Shown here piece by piece: positions 45,302-54,831 of a stretch of 64,000 nt of DNA. This DNA is from Flavobacterium sp. (GTDB taxonomy: Bacteria; Bacteroidota; Bacteroidia; Flavobacteriales; Flavobacteriaceae). A model generated the notes under the pieces. That model ran no database searches. It was not told the origin of the DNA and worked only from the letters and a program-made list of their open reading frames with translations. Where the stretch lies: assembly GCF_028689845.1 (NCBI RefSeq), contig NZ_JAQVCH010000003.1, positions 1-64,000 of the forward strand, written 5' to 3'. How positions within the stretch are numbered: position 1 is the first letter of the stretch; every line of letters starts with the position of its first letter. Made by a program: the position numbers and the translations under genes.

Positions 45302-45357
45302 TTTTAGTATTTTTCTTTTTTATATATTTATGAATTGATTTTTAAAACAATACGGAA

Positions 45358-48300
45358 ATGGCAAAAATTTTAGGATTAGATTTAGGAACAAATAGTATTG
45401 GTTGGGCGATTGTGGAAAAAGATGGAAATGATTTTTCTCTGGTAGACAAAGGAGTAAGGATATTTTCGGAAGGTGTAAAAACTGAAAAAGGTATTGAAAG
45501 TTCTCGTGCTGCTGAAAGAACTGAATACAGAAGTGCAAGAAAAATTAAATATCGAAGAAAATTAAGAAAATATGAAACGTTAAAAGTACTATCACTAAAT
45601 GGAATGTGTCCATTATCAATTGAAGAAGTTGGACTATGGAAAAAATCAGGGTTTAAAGATTATCCTCTTAATCCAGAATTTTTAAAATGGTTAAGAACGA
45701 GCGATGAAGAGAATATAAATCCCTACTATTTTAGAGATAAAGCAAGTAAACAAAAAGTTACTTTATATGAATTAGGTAGAGCTTTATATCATATTGCACA
45801 AAGAAGAGGTTTCTTAAGTAATAGATTAGATCAATCTGCTGAAGGTATTTTAGAAGAGCATTGTCCAAAAATTTTAGAATTAGTTGAAGATTTGAATTCA
45901 ACAGATGAAATTTTATTTGATTTAAAAGATTACTTCACTGAAACAGGAATTCTTGATAGTAGCGAGAAAAGTGGTTTTACAAAAGATTTAGATGAAGGTG
46001 ATAAAAAATTAGTTTCATTATATAAATCCATTATATCCATTATAAATAAAAATGAAGATGATTTTGAAAAATGTAAAGAAGAAATTATTGTCAGATTAAA
46101 TAAAAAAGATGTATTGGGAAAAGTTAAAGGTAAAATAAAAGATATTTCTCAAGCCATGCTTGACGGAAATTTTAAAACATTAGGACAATATTTTTATAGT
46201 TTATACAATAAAGAAAAAATTAGAAATCAATATACTTCAAGAGAAGAACATTATCTGGAAGAGTTTATAATAATTTGTCAAACACAAGAGATCCTTGGAA
46301 TTAATCATAATGAAAAGTTACCTGAAAAAAAATTTTCAGGGTTAGCAAAAGATATATATAAAGCTATTTTTTTTCAAAGACCTTTAAAATCTCAAAAAGG
46401 ATTAATAGGAAAATGTTCTTTTGAAAAAGCTAAATCAAGATGTGCCATTTCGCATCCTAATTTCGAAGAATATAGAATGTGGACTTATCTAAATACCATT
46501 AAGATTGGAACGCAAAGTGAAAAAACATTACGATTTATAACTCAAGAAGAAAAGTTGAAATTAGTTCCAAAATTCTATAGAAAAAATGATTTTAATTTTG
46601 AAGTATTAGCCAAAGAGTTAATTGAAAAAGGCTCAAGTTTCTGTTTTTATAAATCTTCTAAAAAGAACGACTGTTTTTATTGGTTCAATTATAAACCAAC
46701 AGACTCTGTTGCTGCTTGCCAAGTTTCTGCTTCCTTGAAAAACTGTATAGGTGAAGATTGGAGTAAAAAAATATTTACATACAAAACTTTAAATTCAAAG
46801 CAAGAAGAAGTATTAAAATCTGTAAATTATATTGATTTATGGCATTTGCTTTCAGTTGCAACGTCTGACCTTTATTTATATGATTTTGCAAAAGATAAGT
46901 TAGGTTTTGATGAAAAAACTGCAAAAGCGTTTAGTAAAATAAAATTGAAAAAGGATTTTGCAAGTTTAAGTTTGTCTGCAATAAATAAGATTTTGCCCTA
47001 TGTTAAAGAGGGATTACTTTATTCTTATGCTGTTTTTATGGCTAACATTGAAAACATAGTTGATGATGCTATTTGGAAAGATATTGAGCAACAAAAGTAT
47101 ATTAAAAATGAAATAGCTGGATTAGTAGAAAATTACACTTTTGAAAAAAATCAATTAGAAATTATTAATGCATTAATTAAAGCAAGTAAATTAAAAGAAG
47201 AATACTATTCAAAAGAAGCCGAAGCTATTTATAAAAAAGACTTATCAAATCAATTATTGAGTTTTTATAAATACAATAAAATTGAAGAGAAAGATGAACA
47301 AGAAACTATTTTAGAAAATTTATTTCCAGTTTTCATTGAACAATTGAAAAAACATGAGTTCATTAAAATTAAACGATTAGACGAAAAAGTTATAGCATTT
47401 CTAAAAGGTGAAAATGAAACTGGTCAAGTATTTTGTAGCGAGGAAAAAGGAACAGAAGAAGAAAAAGATAAGAAGATAAATAATAGATTAAAAAAATTAT
47501 ATCATCCATCAGATATTGATTTTTTCAAAAAGAAAATCATCAAAGATGCTTTTGGAAATGAAAAAGTAGTTCTGGGAAGTCCACTGACTAATTCTATAAA
47601 AAACCCTATGGCAATGAGAGCTTTACATCAATTGCGTAAAGTGTTAAATGCTTTAATTCTTGAAGGACAAATAGATGAGAAAACTGTGATTCATATAGAA
47701 ATGGCTCGTGAGTTAAACGATGCCAACAAAAGAAAAGGAATTCAAGATTATCAAAATGAGAATAAAAAATTTAGAGAAGATGCCATTAAAGAAATAAAGA
47801 AACTTTATTTTGAGGAATGTAAAAAAGAAGTAAATCCAACTGAAGATGATATTTTACGCTATCAACTTTGGATTGAACAGCAAAAGTGTGAAATATATGA
47901 GAAGGGAAATAACATAAGTATTTGCGATATCATTGGAAGTAATCCGTCTTATGATATTGAACATACTATTCCAAGAAGTATTTCACAAGATAACTCTCAA
48001 ATGAATAAGACTTTGTGCAGTAAACACTTCAATAGAGAAATTAAAAAACAACAAATGCCATTTGAGTTAAATAATCATTTGGAAATCTTACCAAGAATTG
48101 CACATTGGAAAGAAGAAGCCGATAATTTATCAAGAGAAATTGAAATCATTACTCGTTCCATAAAAGCTGCTGCAACAAAAGAAATTAAAGATAAGAAAAT
48201 TAGAAGAAGACATTATTTAACCTTAAAACGAGACTATTTAAAAGGAAAATACGAACGATTTATTTGGGAAGAACCAAAAGTAGGCTTTAAAAATAGCCAA

Positions 48301-49779
48301 ATTCCAGATACAGGAATTATTACTAAATATTCACAAGCTTACCTAAAATCTTATTTTAAGAGAGTAGAAAGTGTAAAAGGAGGAATGGTTGCCGAATTTA
48401 GAAAACAATGGGGAATCCAAGAAAGTTTTATTGACGAAAACGGCTTTAAACAATATAAAGTAAAAGATAGAAGTAAACATACACATCATACTATAGATGC
48501 AATAACAATTGCTTGTATGACCAAAGACAAATATGATGTTTTGGCTCGTGCTTGGACATTAGAAGATGAACAAAACAAAAAAGAAGCAAAAGCCATTATT
48601 GAAAAAGCTAAACCTTGGAAAACATTTAAAGAAGATTTAGAAAAAATTGAGAAAGAAATTTTAGTATCTCACTACACACCAGATAACGTTAAAAAGCAAT
48701 CCAAGAAAATAATTAGAATTCGTGGTAAAAAGCAATTTGTAGCTGAAATTGAAAGGGACGCAAACGGAAAAGCAATTCCTAAAAAAGATGCAACCGGAAG
48801 AATAATTTACAAATTAGATAAAGACGGAAAAAAACTTCCGAGATTTCAACAAGGTGATACTATTAGAGGTTCTTTGCATCAAGATAGTATTTATGGAGCA
48901 ATTAAAAATCCATTAAATGCAGAAGAAATTAGATATGTAATTCGTAAAGATTTAGAAAGTATCAAAGCCTCTGATGTTGAAAGTATTGTGGATGAAATAG
49001 TCAAACAAAAAGTAAAAGAAGCCATTTTAAATAAAGTTTTATTAATTTCATCAAACGCACAACAAAAAAACAAATTAGAAGGTACAGTTTGGATGAAAAA
49101 GCCAGACGATGAAAACAATATTGTTGGGACTCCAATAAATAAAGTTAGGTTATATGCCAACTCAGTTAAAAACCCTTTAGAAATAAAAGAACATAGTTTA
49201 TTGTCTAAATCTCGTCACGAACATAAGCAAAAAGTTTATGGACAAAATGATGAGAATTATGCTATGGCCATATATGAGTTAGATGGAAAAAAAGAATTTG
49301 AATTAATTAATAATTTTAATTTAGCAAAACTTATTAAACAAGGTCAAGGATTTTATCCTTTAAATAAAGAAAAAGAAGTTAAAGGTAAAAAGGTTTTGAT
49401 TCCAATAGCAAAAAGCAATAATAATGATGTTGTATTAAAAAGAGGGCAGCAAGTTGTTTTTTATGATAAGGAAGTAGAACAGCCAAAAGATATTTCTGAA
49501 ATAATAGATTTTAAAGGAAGAATTTATATTATTGAAGGTTTATCAATTCAGAGACAAGTTGTTTCAGGAAAGCTCTATGAATTTGGTGTAATTTCATTCC
49601 GATATTTTAAAGAAGCTAGAAAGTCTGATGATATTAAAAAAGATAAATTTAAACCGGATGGTGTTTTTAAATTGGGAGAAAGAAAACCAACAAGAAAAAT
49701 GAATCACAATCAATTTACTGCCTTTGTTGAAGGAATTGATTTTAAATTTTTACCAACAGGAAAATTTGAAAAAATATAA
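45358..49779 (+). CDS. cas9: CRISPR-associated endonuclease Cas9 (type II-C)
   Basis: A 1473-residue RNA-guided nuclease that cuts both DNA strands. RuvC-I is ILGLDLGTNSIGWAIVEKD (Asp 8), then the Arg-rich bridge helix (SSRAAERTEYRSARKIKYRRK), a large alpha-helical recognition lobe (about residues 80-750), RuvC-II VIHIEMARELN (Glu 781), HNH with DIEHTIPRS (His 869) and CSKHFNREIKK, RuvC-III HTHHTIDAITIACM (His 1044, Asp 1047), and a long PAM-interacting C-terminus. All nuclease residues are intact. The length matches the large Bacteroidota Cas9 group. A conserved NKTLCSKHF segment follows the HNH core as in that group. No cas1 or cas2 follows; a 46-codon frame and then the array do. Confidence 0.98.
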   Translation: MAKILGLDLGTNSIGWAIVEKDGNDFSLVDKGVRIFSEGVKTEKGIESSRAAERTEYRSARKIKYRRKLRKYETLKVLSLNGMCPLSIEEVGLWKKSGFKDYPLNPEFLKWLRTSDEENINPYYFRDKASKQKVTLYELGRALYHIAQRRGFLSNRLDQSAEGILEEHCPKILELVEDLNSTDEILFDLKDYFTETGILDSSEKSGFTKDLDEGDKKLVSLYKSIISIINKNEDDFEKCKEEIIVRLNKKDVLGKVKGKIKDISQAMLDGNFKTLGQYFYSLYNKEKIRNQYTSREEHYLEEFIIICQTQEILGINHNEKLPEKKFSGLAKDIYKAIFFQRPLKSQKGLIGKCSFEKAKSRCAISHPNFEEYRMWTYLNTIKIGTQSEKTLRFITQEEKLKLVPKFYRKNDFNFEVLAKELIEKGSSFCFYKSSKKNDCFYWFNYKPTDSVAACQVSASLKNCIGEDWSKKIFTYKTLNSKQEEVLKSVNYIDLWHLLSVATSDLYLYDFAKDKLGFDEKTAKAFSKIKLKKDFASLSLSAINKILPYVKEGLLYSYAVFMANIENIVDDAIWKDIEQQKYIKNEIAGLVENYTFEKNQLEIINALIKASKLKEEYYSKEAEAIYKKDLSNQLLSFYKYNKIEEKDEQETILENLFPVFIEQLKKHEFIKIKRLDEKVIAFLKGENETGQVFCSEEKGTEEEKDKKINNRLKKLYHPSDIDFFKKKIIKDAFGNEKVVLGSPLTNSIKNPMAMRALHQLRKVLNALILEGQIDEKTVIHIEMARELNDANKRKGIQDYQNENKKFREDAIKEIKKLYFEECKKEVNPTEDDILRYQLWIEQQKCEIYEKGNNISICDIIGSNPSYDIEHTIPRSISQDNSQMNKTLCSKHFNREIKKQQMPFELNNHLEILPRIAHWKEEADNLSREIEIITRSIKAAATKEIKDKKIRRRHYLTLKRDYLKGKYERFIWEEPKVGFKNSQIPDTGIITKYSQAYLKSYFKRVESVKGGMVAEFRKQWGIQESFIDENGFKQYKVKDRSKHTHHTIDAITIACMTKDKYDVLARAWTLEDEQNKKEAKAIIEKAKPWKTFKEDLEKIEKEILVSHYTPDNVKKQSKKIIRIRGKKQFVAEIERDANGKAIPKKDATGRIIYKLDKDGKKLPRFQQGDTIRGSLHQDSIYGAIKNPLNAEEIRYVIRKDLESIKASDVESIVDEIVKQKVKEAILNKVLLISSNAQQKNKLEGTVWMKKPDDENNIVGTPINKVRLYANSVKNPLEIKEHSLLSKSRHEHKQKVYGQNDENYAMAIYELDGKKEFELINNFNLAKLIKQGQGFYPLNKEKEVKGKKVLIPIAKSNNNDVVLKRGQQVVFYDKEVEQPKDISEIIDFKGRIYIIEGLSIQRQVVSGKLYEFGVISFRYFKEARKSDDIKKDKFKPDGVFKLGERKPTRKMNHNQFTAFVEGIDFKFLPTGKFEKI

Positions 49780-49781
49780 TT

Positions 49782-49922
49782 ATGGATGAATCAAAACTAA
49801 CAAAAGAGCAAATTGAAAAAATTCAAGCAAAAATAGATAAAGCTGAAAAAAGTGGTTTTGCAAAAAAGCAAACTAAAGAGGAAATGCTTATTGAATTTAA
49901 AAAAAAATTAGGATTAATGTAA
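49782..49922 (+). CDS. 46-residue protein encoded directly behind cas9
   Basis: An ATG lies 2 bp after the cas9 stop and opens a frame of 46 codons ending at 49922. The product starts MDESKLTKEQIEKIQAKIDK and continues with a lysine/glutamate-rich amphipathic helix containing SGFAKKQTKEEMLIEF and ending KKLGLM. It is highly charged and without signal peptide, Cys or Trp. The layout (tight spacing, AT-rich but coding-like third positions, ending 93 bp before repeat 1) says it is cotranslated with cas9. I do not recognise a family; the C-terminal part recalls short antitoxin-like helices, but no toxin gene is nearby. It may assist or restrain Cas9 or be a remnant of the lost junction with cas1. 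Confidence 0.6.
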   Translation: MDESKLTKEQIEKIQAKIDKAEKSGFAKKQTKEEMLIEFKKKLGLM

Positions 49923-49971
49923 ATAGTAAAAAAATGTTCTTTGACATAAGTTTTTCAAACTCTTAAACAAC

Positions 49972-50026
49972 CAAACCACAACGGAAAATCTCCCGATTTT
50001 GCCAACGGATTGACCGTTGTGGTTTG
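49972..50026 (+). repeat. Inverted copy of the repeat start at the array boundary
   Basis: CAAACCACAACGG at 49972-49984 is the exact reverse complement of CCGTTGTGGTTTG at 50014-50026, which is the last two leader bases plus the first 11 bases of repeat 1. A pre-crRNA reading through would fold into a 13-bp hairpin with a 29-base loop, hiding the Cas9/tracrRNA-pairing part of the first repeat. Confidence 0.75.
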
Positions 50027-53000
50027 ATTAAAGATTAGAAAACACGATATTATCACGTTTTTCAAGTTCACGAATAGCGTCGTTGTGGTTTGATTAAAGA
50101 TTAGAAAACACGATATTAATTTGTTGAAACACATGGTCAAGGTCATTGTTGTGGTTTGATTAAAGATTAGAAAACACGATATTGTTAAGTTATTTTTTTT
50201 GTAGAAAGTAGTAGTTGTGGTTTGATTAAAGATTAGAAAACACGATATTATTGCATTTGCAAATGAAACAACCGATACAGTTGTGGTTTGATTAAAGATT
50301 AGAAAACACGATATTTCGATTTTATGTATTGACTCTTTATTTATAGTTGTGGTTTGATTAAAGATTAGAAAACACGATATTAGGCTTTGTAAAAAAGAAA
50401 TCGTCATTCATGTTGTGGTTTGATTAAAGATTAGAAAACACGATATTTTATAAAAAGTAAAACCAGTACTCGCTTTGGTTGTGGTTTGATTAAAGATTAG
50501 AAAACACGATATTTTGTGCAAATTGTCACGCAAAACTTACGGGGTTGTGGTTTGATTAAAGATTAGAAAACACGATATTAGCTAGCGAAGAAGACAACGA
50601 GGACATGGAGTTGTGGTTTGATTAAAGATTAGAAAACACGATATTCATTTTTGCCATCATGTCGCAAAGTGCGGGGTTGTGGTTTGATTAAAGATTAGAA
50701 AACACGATATTCCCGCTTGTACTACCTACATATTTATACCTGTTGTGGTTTGATTAAAGATTAGAAAACACGATATTATTTGCTCGTGCAAGTGCTAACG
50801 ATTGGGTGTTGTGGTTTGATTAAAGATTAGAAAACACGATATTGCGACCTGATGGAGATCTATCTGAATTGCAGTTGTGGTTTGATTAAAGATTAGAAAA
50901 CACGATATTTGTTTTGCGTGTTTTGTTGTAAGTGAAGTAGTTGTGGTTTGATTAAAGATTAGAAAACACGATATTAACGTACCAATGAATATTTTTATCG
51001 CAATTGTTGTGGTTTGATTAAAGATTAGAAAACACGATATTAGTGCTCGAAAAACAAATCGAGTTTCAAGAGTTGTGGTTTGATTAAAGATTAGAAAACA
51101 CGATATTGGAGAAATAGGACAGTTACTTAATGCTTTTGTTGTGGTTTGATTAAAGATTAGAAAACACGATATTTACAATATTACAATGATTTAGTTTCAG
51201 CAGTTGTGGTTTGATTAAAGATTAGAAAACACGATATTTTCTATTAAAGGTCAGACCGTTAAAGATACGTTGTGGTTTGATTAAAGATTAGAAAACACGA
51301 TATTGTTAACCCTTTGAAAGGCAAACTCTCTATCGTTGTGGTTTGATTAAAGATTAGAAAACACGATATTTATGGCTAAAAATTATTCAAGATTTTTTAT
51401 GTTGTGGTTTGATTAAAGATTAGAAAACACGATATTTAGCTTATAGTTCGTGTATAGTTTACATGTGTTGTGGTTTGATTAAAGATTAGAAAACACGATA
51501 TTTAGACAAAATTTATTAAGAAATGAATCAATGTTGTGGTTTGATTAAAGATTAGAAAACACGATATTGTAGCAAAAGAAACGACTAAGCAATATGCTGT
51601 TGTGGTTTGATTAAAGATTAGAAAACACGATATTTAAAGCCGACAGCCTAATTGCCATAAACAGGTTGTGGTTTGATTAAAGATTAGAAAACACGATATT
51701 ATCTAAAAACAGAAAGTAATGAGTTATACTGTTGTGGTTTGATTAAAGATTAGAAAACACGATATTTTATTCCGGAATGATCTATACCGATACGCGGTTG
51801 TGGTTTGATTAAAGATTAGAAAACACGATATTAATACATTTATAAACATCGTAAACAGACTCGTTGTGGTTTGATTAAAGATTAGAAAACACGATATTAA
51901 ATCCATTTGGTGTAGATGAGTTTCCATTGTTGTGGTTTGATTAAAGATTAGAAAACACGATATTTAATTCCGTTTCTGTTATTTCAACTTTCTTGTTGTG
52001 GTTTGATTAAAGATTAGAAAACACGATATTGGATTAAATTTAGTTTACGCATCAACAAAGTTGTGGTTTGATTAAAGATTAGAAAACACGATATTTCGGA
52101 CTTCCGTTTTTACGGTCAATAAGGTGTTGTGGTTTGATTAAAGATTAGAAAACACGATATTTAGTGTCGTTTATCACCTTGCAATCTCCAAGTTGTGGTT
52201 TGATTAAAGATTAGAAAACACGATATTTTAACTACTTTTACTTTTCCTACTACTTCCGTTGTGGTTTGATTAAAGATTAGAAAACACGATATTCCTTACC
52301 AAAAATTTAGAGAATTTAACAAAGTTGTGGTTTGATTAAAGATTAGAAAACACGATATTGTTCATCAATTGGTAGCAATAGCCTTTTTAGTTGTGGTTTG
52401 ATTAAAGATTAGAAAACACGATATTTTTGCCGAAGGATGAAGATGGTATTTATTGGTTGTGGTTTGATTAAAGATTAGAAAACACGATATTAACCCCACT
52501 AAATTAATAGTAGGGTTTAAGTGTTGTGGTTTGATTAAAGATTAGAAAACACGATATTCCATGTGAAAATAGTAGTGTGTAATGTTCAGTTGTGGTTTGA
52601 TTAAAGATTAGAAAACACGATATTTTTATAATGGCTGACAATAACCGTCAGGTGGTTGTGGTTTGATTAAAGATTAGAAAACACGATATTGAACTCAAAT
52701 ACATTTCTCTAAATGCCCCGTTGTGGTTTGATTAAAGATTAGAAAACACGATATTGAACGTGTACAAGTAATAATATGCATGCCGGTTGTGGTTTGATTA
52801 AAGATTAGAAAACACGATATTTGATGAAATTGAAAAGCAAGCTGATAACTGGTTGTGGTTTGATTAAAGATTAGAAAACACGATATTAGAGCTTCAAGGT
52901 TCTATTTTGGATGATGAGTTGTGGTTTGATTAAAGATTAGAAAACACGATATTAGAGAGTATTTCTTGCGTGAACAAATGAGAGTTGTGGTTTGATTAAA

Positions 53001-53479
53001 GATTAGAAAACACGATATTTACAGGATTAGCTGTCGCCACTGTAAATAGGTTGTGGTTTGATTAAAGATTAGAAAACACGATATTATAAGAAGTAGTAGT
53101 TAGTACAGGAGGAGGTTGTGGTTTGATTAAAGATTAGAAAACACGATATTTTTGTTCTTTTTCTGGGGCAATGAGCCAGTGTTGTGGTTTGATTAAAGAT
53201 TAGAAAACACGATATTCTTTGATTTATATCAAGCCACTGCAGAAGAGTTGTGGTTTGATTAAAGATTAGAAAACACGATATTAAAAACAATTCTATAAGT
53301 CTGCGGAAATGGTTGTGGTTTGATTAAAGATTAGAAAACACGATATTTTTTCGCCAAAAAGCTTTTCGATAAACAAAGTTGTGGTTTGATTAAAGATTAG
53401 AAAACACGATATTCTGACCTAAAATAATAACTTTCATAATATTGTTGTGGTTTGATTAAAGATTAGAAAACACGATATT
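50016..53479 (+). CRISPR. CRISPR array: 53 repeats of 36 bp, 52 spacers
   Basis: The repeat begins GTTGTGGTTTGATTAAAG and ends TTAGAAAACACGATATT (36 bp). I counted 53 copies starting at 50016, 50082, 50148 and so on to 53444; all appear identical, including the first and last. Spacers are 30 bp except five of 29 bp (before the repeats at 51203, 52060, 52720, 53115 and 53312) and one of 31 bp (before 52523). The tracrRNA anti-repeat shows that crRNA is read on the plus strand, away from cas9. Because neither end has a degenerate repeat, the leader end cannot be fixed from repeats alone. All spacers look different from each other; targets cannot be determined here. Confidence 0.99.
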
Positions 53480-53511
53480 AGTTGGCTTGTGACCTTCTAG
53501 TAATCAAGAGA

Positions 53512-53536
53512 ATATAGGTAAATATCGATTAAAAAA
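53512..53536 (+). repeat. Left copy of an imperfect direct repeat flanking cas2-cas1
   Basis: The 25 bp starting ATATAGGTAAATATC and ending GATTAAAAAA match the stretch at 54832-54856 (starting ACATAGGCAAATATT) at 21 of 25 positions. This copy lies between the last CRISPR repeat and cas2. The sequence is AT-rich, so chance is not excluded. Confidence 0.4.
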
Positions 53537-53584
53537 ACGCTTCTTTTACAGGATGATAAGCTGTAATTGAGGTGTTTTTTTATT
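53532..53584. terminator. Terminator between the array and cas2
   Basis: A long imperfect stem (ACGCTTC/GAGGTGT with two G-T pairs, then TTACAG/CTGTAA after a small internal loop) with A7 on one side and T7 on the other separates the plus-strand array from minus-strand cas2 and would stop both transcripts. Confidence 0.7.
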
Positions 53585-53914
53585 TTAAAACAATTCCAAT
53601 TGGGTTGGCATTGGTTCTTTGGGGACTTCTGCTTTGCCCCAAAAATTTAAGATATTGCCAAATTGTTTGTCTGTTATTCGCAAAACACTAACTTTTCCCA
53701 AAGGAGGTAATAGTTTGTGAATCCGCTTTTCATGAACGTCAGCACTTTCACTGCTCGCACAATGTCGTACATATACCGAATATTGCATCATGCTAAAACC
53801 GTCTTTCAGTAAATTTTTTCTGAAACCAGAAGCATTGCGTCGGTCTTTTTTTGTCTCGGTTGGTAAATCAAAAAATACAAATAGCCACATAATTCGATAT
53901 CCGTTTAGCTCCAT
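53585..53914 (-). CDS. cas2: CRISPR-associated protein Cas2
   Basis: A 109-residue Cas2 that dimerises as the core of the Cas1-Cas2 spacer integrase. The first strand reads RIMWLFVFFDLPTETKKDRR with the conserved Asp, followed by FRKNLLKDGFSMMQYSVYVRHC and KLLPPLGKVSVLRITDKQFG; these are features of type II Cas2. The ATG at 53914 (MELNGY) overlaps the end of cas1 by 10 bp, showing translational coupling; a longer frame upstream overlaps cas1 further and is unlikely. It points toward the array, opposite to cas9. Confidence 0.95.
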   Translation of the reverse strand: MELNGYRIMWLFVFFDLPTETKKDRRNASGFRKNLLKDGFSMMQYSVYVRHCASSESADVHEKRIHKLLPPLGKVSVLRITDKQFGNILNFWGKAEVPKEPMPTQLELF

Positions 53915-54789
53915 AATTTTGGATATTTTATTTTCTTCCGATCGCCAGTATAACATTGTTGTAAAGAACTTGCTGTTTTTTGCAAAGCGACCATTAATGG
54001 ACTTTTTTCCTCTTTAAAATAAACCGTCCGGGTTAGGATTTTTAAAAGTTCCGCTTTAAGTTGTGTATTGAGTTCTTGTTCAGGAAAATTTTCCATGAGT
54101 TCCATCACTTTTTCATCTACGATGGGTCGAAAAGGCTCCATAATATCATCGGCTAAAGCAAAGGCATTGTACTTACTTTTATGGTGAATACCAAGCGTAT
54201 TCAATAAACCGCTTCCTGATAATGCTCTTGCAGTTGCCGCTCGTAAAATCGCATAGCCATAATTGAGAAAATTGTTTGGATAATCACCAAATCGTTCCCG
54301 CTTAAAATCAATCTCAAAAAATGATTTCCAATAATAACTCGCTGCCACAGCCTCCATATTTGAGGTGTCGCCACTTTGGACTTTACTTGCTAAATAGTCA
54401 AAATGATTTTTTGAATCCGTTATTTTTTCTAATAAAACGCCTTGATTTTTAATTTTTTCTACAATGGTTTGTTGCCACAATTGTTTTTTTAGCGGAACTG
54501 TTGCTTCAATTTGTTTCTTGAAAATCTCTTGTTGAATATGGTGACTGTTCAAATTTAGAAACATGCCATTGGGTAAGTGATTGGAATTGCATAGGATGAA
54601 AGCAGAATTGTTTTCAATCAATAAATTCATTGCTGGTAAACTGATATAAATTTCGGGATGATCCAAAACAATAAAACCAATATCTTCAATGGGAATGCTT
54701 GATTCTTTAACTTCTGTTTTAATAATTAGTTGTAAATTTTTGCATGTTAGCGATGCTTTGTTTTCTAGTAAAATGGATTTTTTTAACAT
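53905..54789 (-). CDS. cas1: CRISPR-associated endonuclease/integrase Cas1
   Basis: A 294-residue Cas1 of the type II group. The N-terminal beta domain (SKILLENKASLTCKNLQLIIK-like start with IPIEDIGFIVLDHPEIYISLPAMNLL) precedes the helical catalytic domain: the Glu ligand in GDTSNMEAVAASYYWKSFF, His in NTLGIHHKSKYNAFALADDIMEPFRP and the following Asp residues. All metal ligands are present, so spacer acquisition should be possible. It is the first gene of a two-gene minus-strand unit with cas2. It lies beyond the array, not behind cas9 as in many II-C loci. Confidence 0.96.
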   Translation of the reverse strand: MLKKSILLENKASLTCKNLQLIIKTEVKESSIPIEDIGFIVLDHPEIYISLPAMNLLIENNSAFILCNSNHLPNGMFLNLNSHHIQQEIFKKQIEATVPLKKQLWQQTIVEKIKNQGVLLEKITDSKNHFDYLASKVQSGDTSNMEAVAASYYWKSFFEIDFKRERFGDYPNNFLNYGYAILRAATARALSGSGLLNTLGIHHKSKYNAFALADDIMEPFRPIVDEKVMELMENFPEQELNTQLKAELLKILTRTVYFKEEKSPLMVALQKTASSLQQCYTGDRKKIKYPKLWS

Positions 54790-54831
54790 CTGAATTTATT
54801 TATAATTAATTCAAGTTTATGAAAATCAATT

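Noticed and set aside
45320..45538. Minus-strand frame over the 5' end of cas9
   Set aside because: Shadow of the cas9 RuvC-I and bridge-helix codons; no start context or family resemblance.
49782..49922. Reading the 46-codon frame as a known antitoxin
   Set aside because: The resemblance is limited to a charged helix, and no toxin gene is adjacent; a named family cannot be supported.
49955..53290. Minus-strand frames at 49955-50407, 51724-51927 and 53084-53290 encoding repeated ISCFLIFNQTTT
   Set aside because: They are translations of the CRISPR repeat; the 66-bp period is a multiple of three, so the repeat stays in frame. Not genes.
50016..53479. Self-targeting spacers
   Set aside because: I saw no obvious spacer match to genes in this window, but I could not run a full comparison, so no claim is made either way.
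53915..53956. Longer Cas2 start inside cas1
   Set aside because: The conserved Cas2 start is MELNGYRIMWLFVFFD at 53914; the added 14 codons are cas1 coding sequence in another frame.
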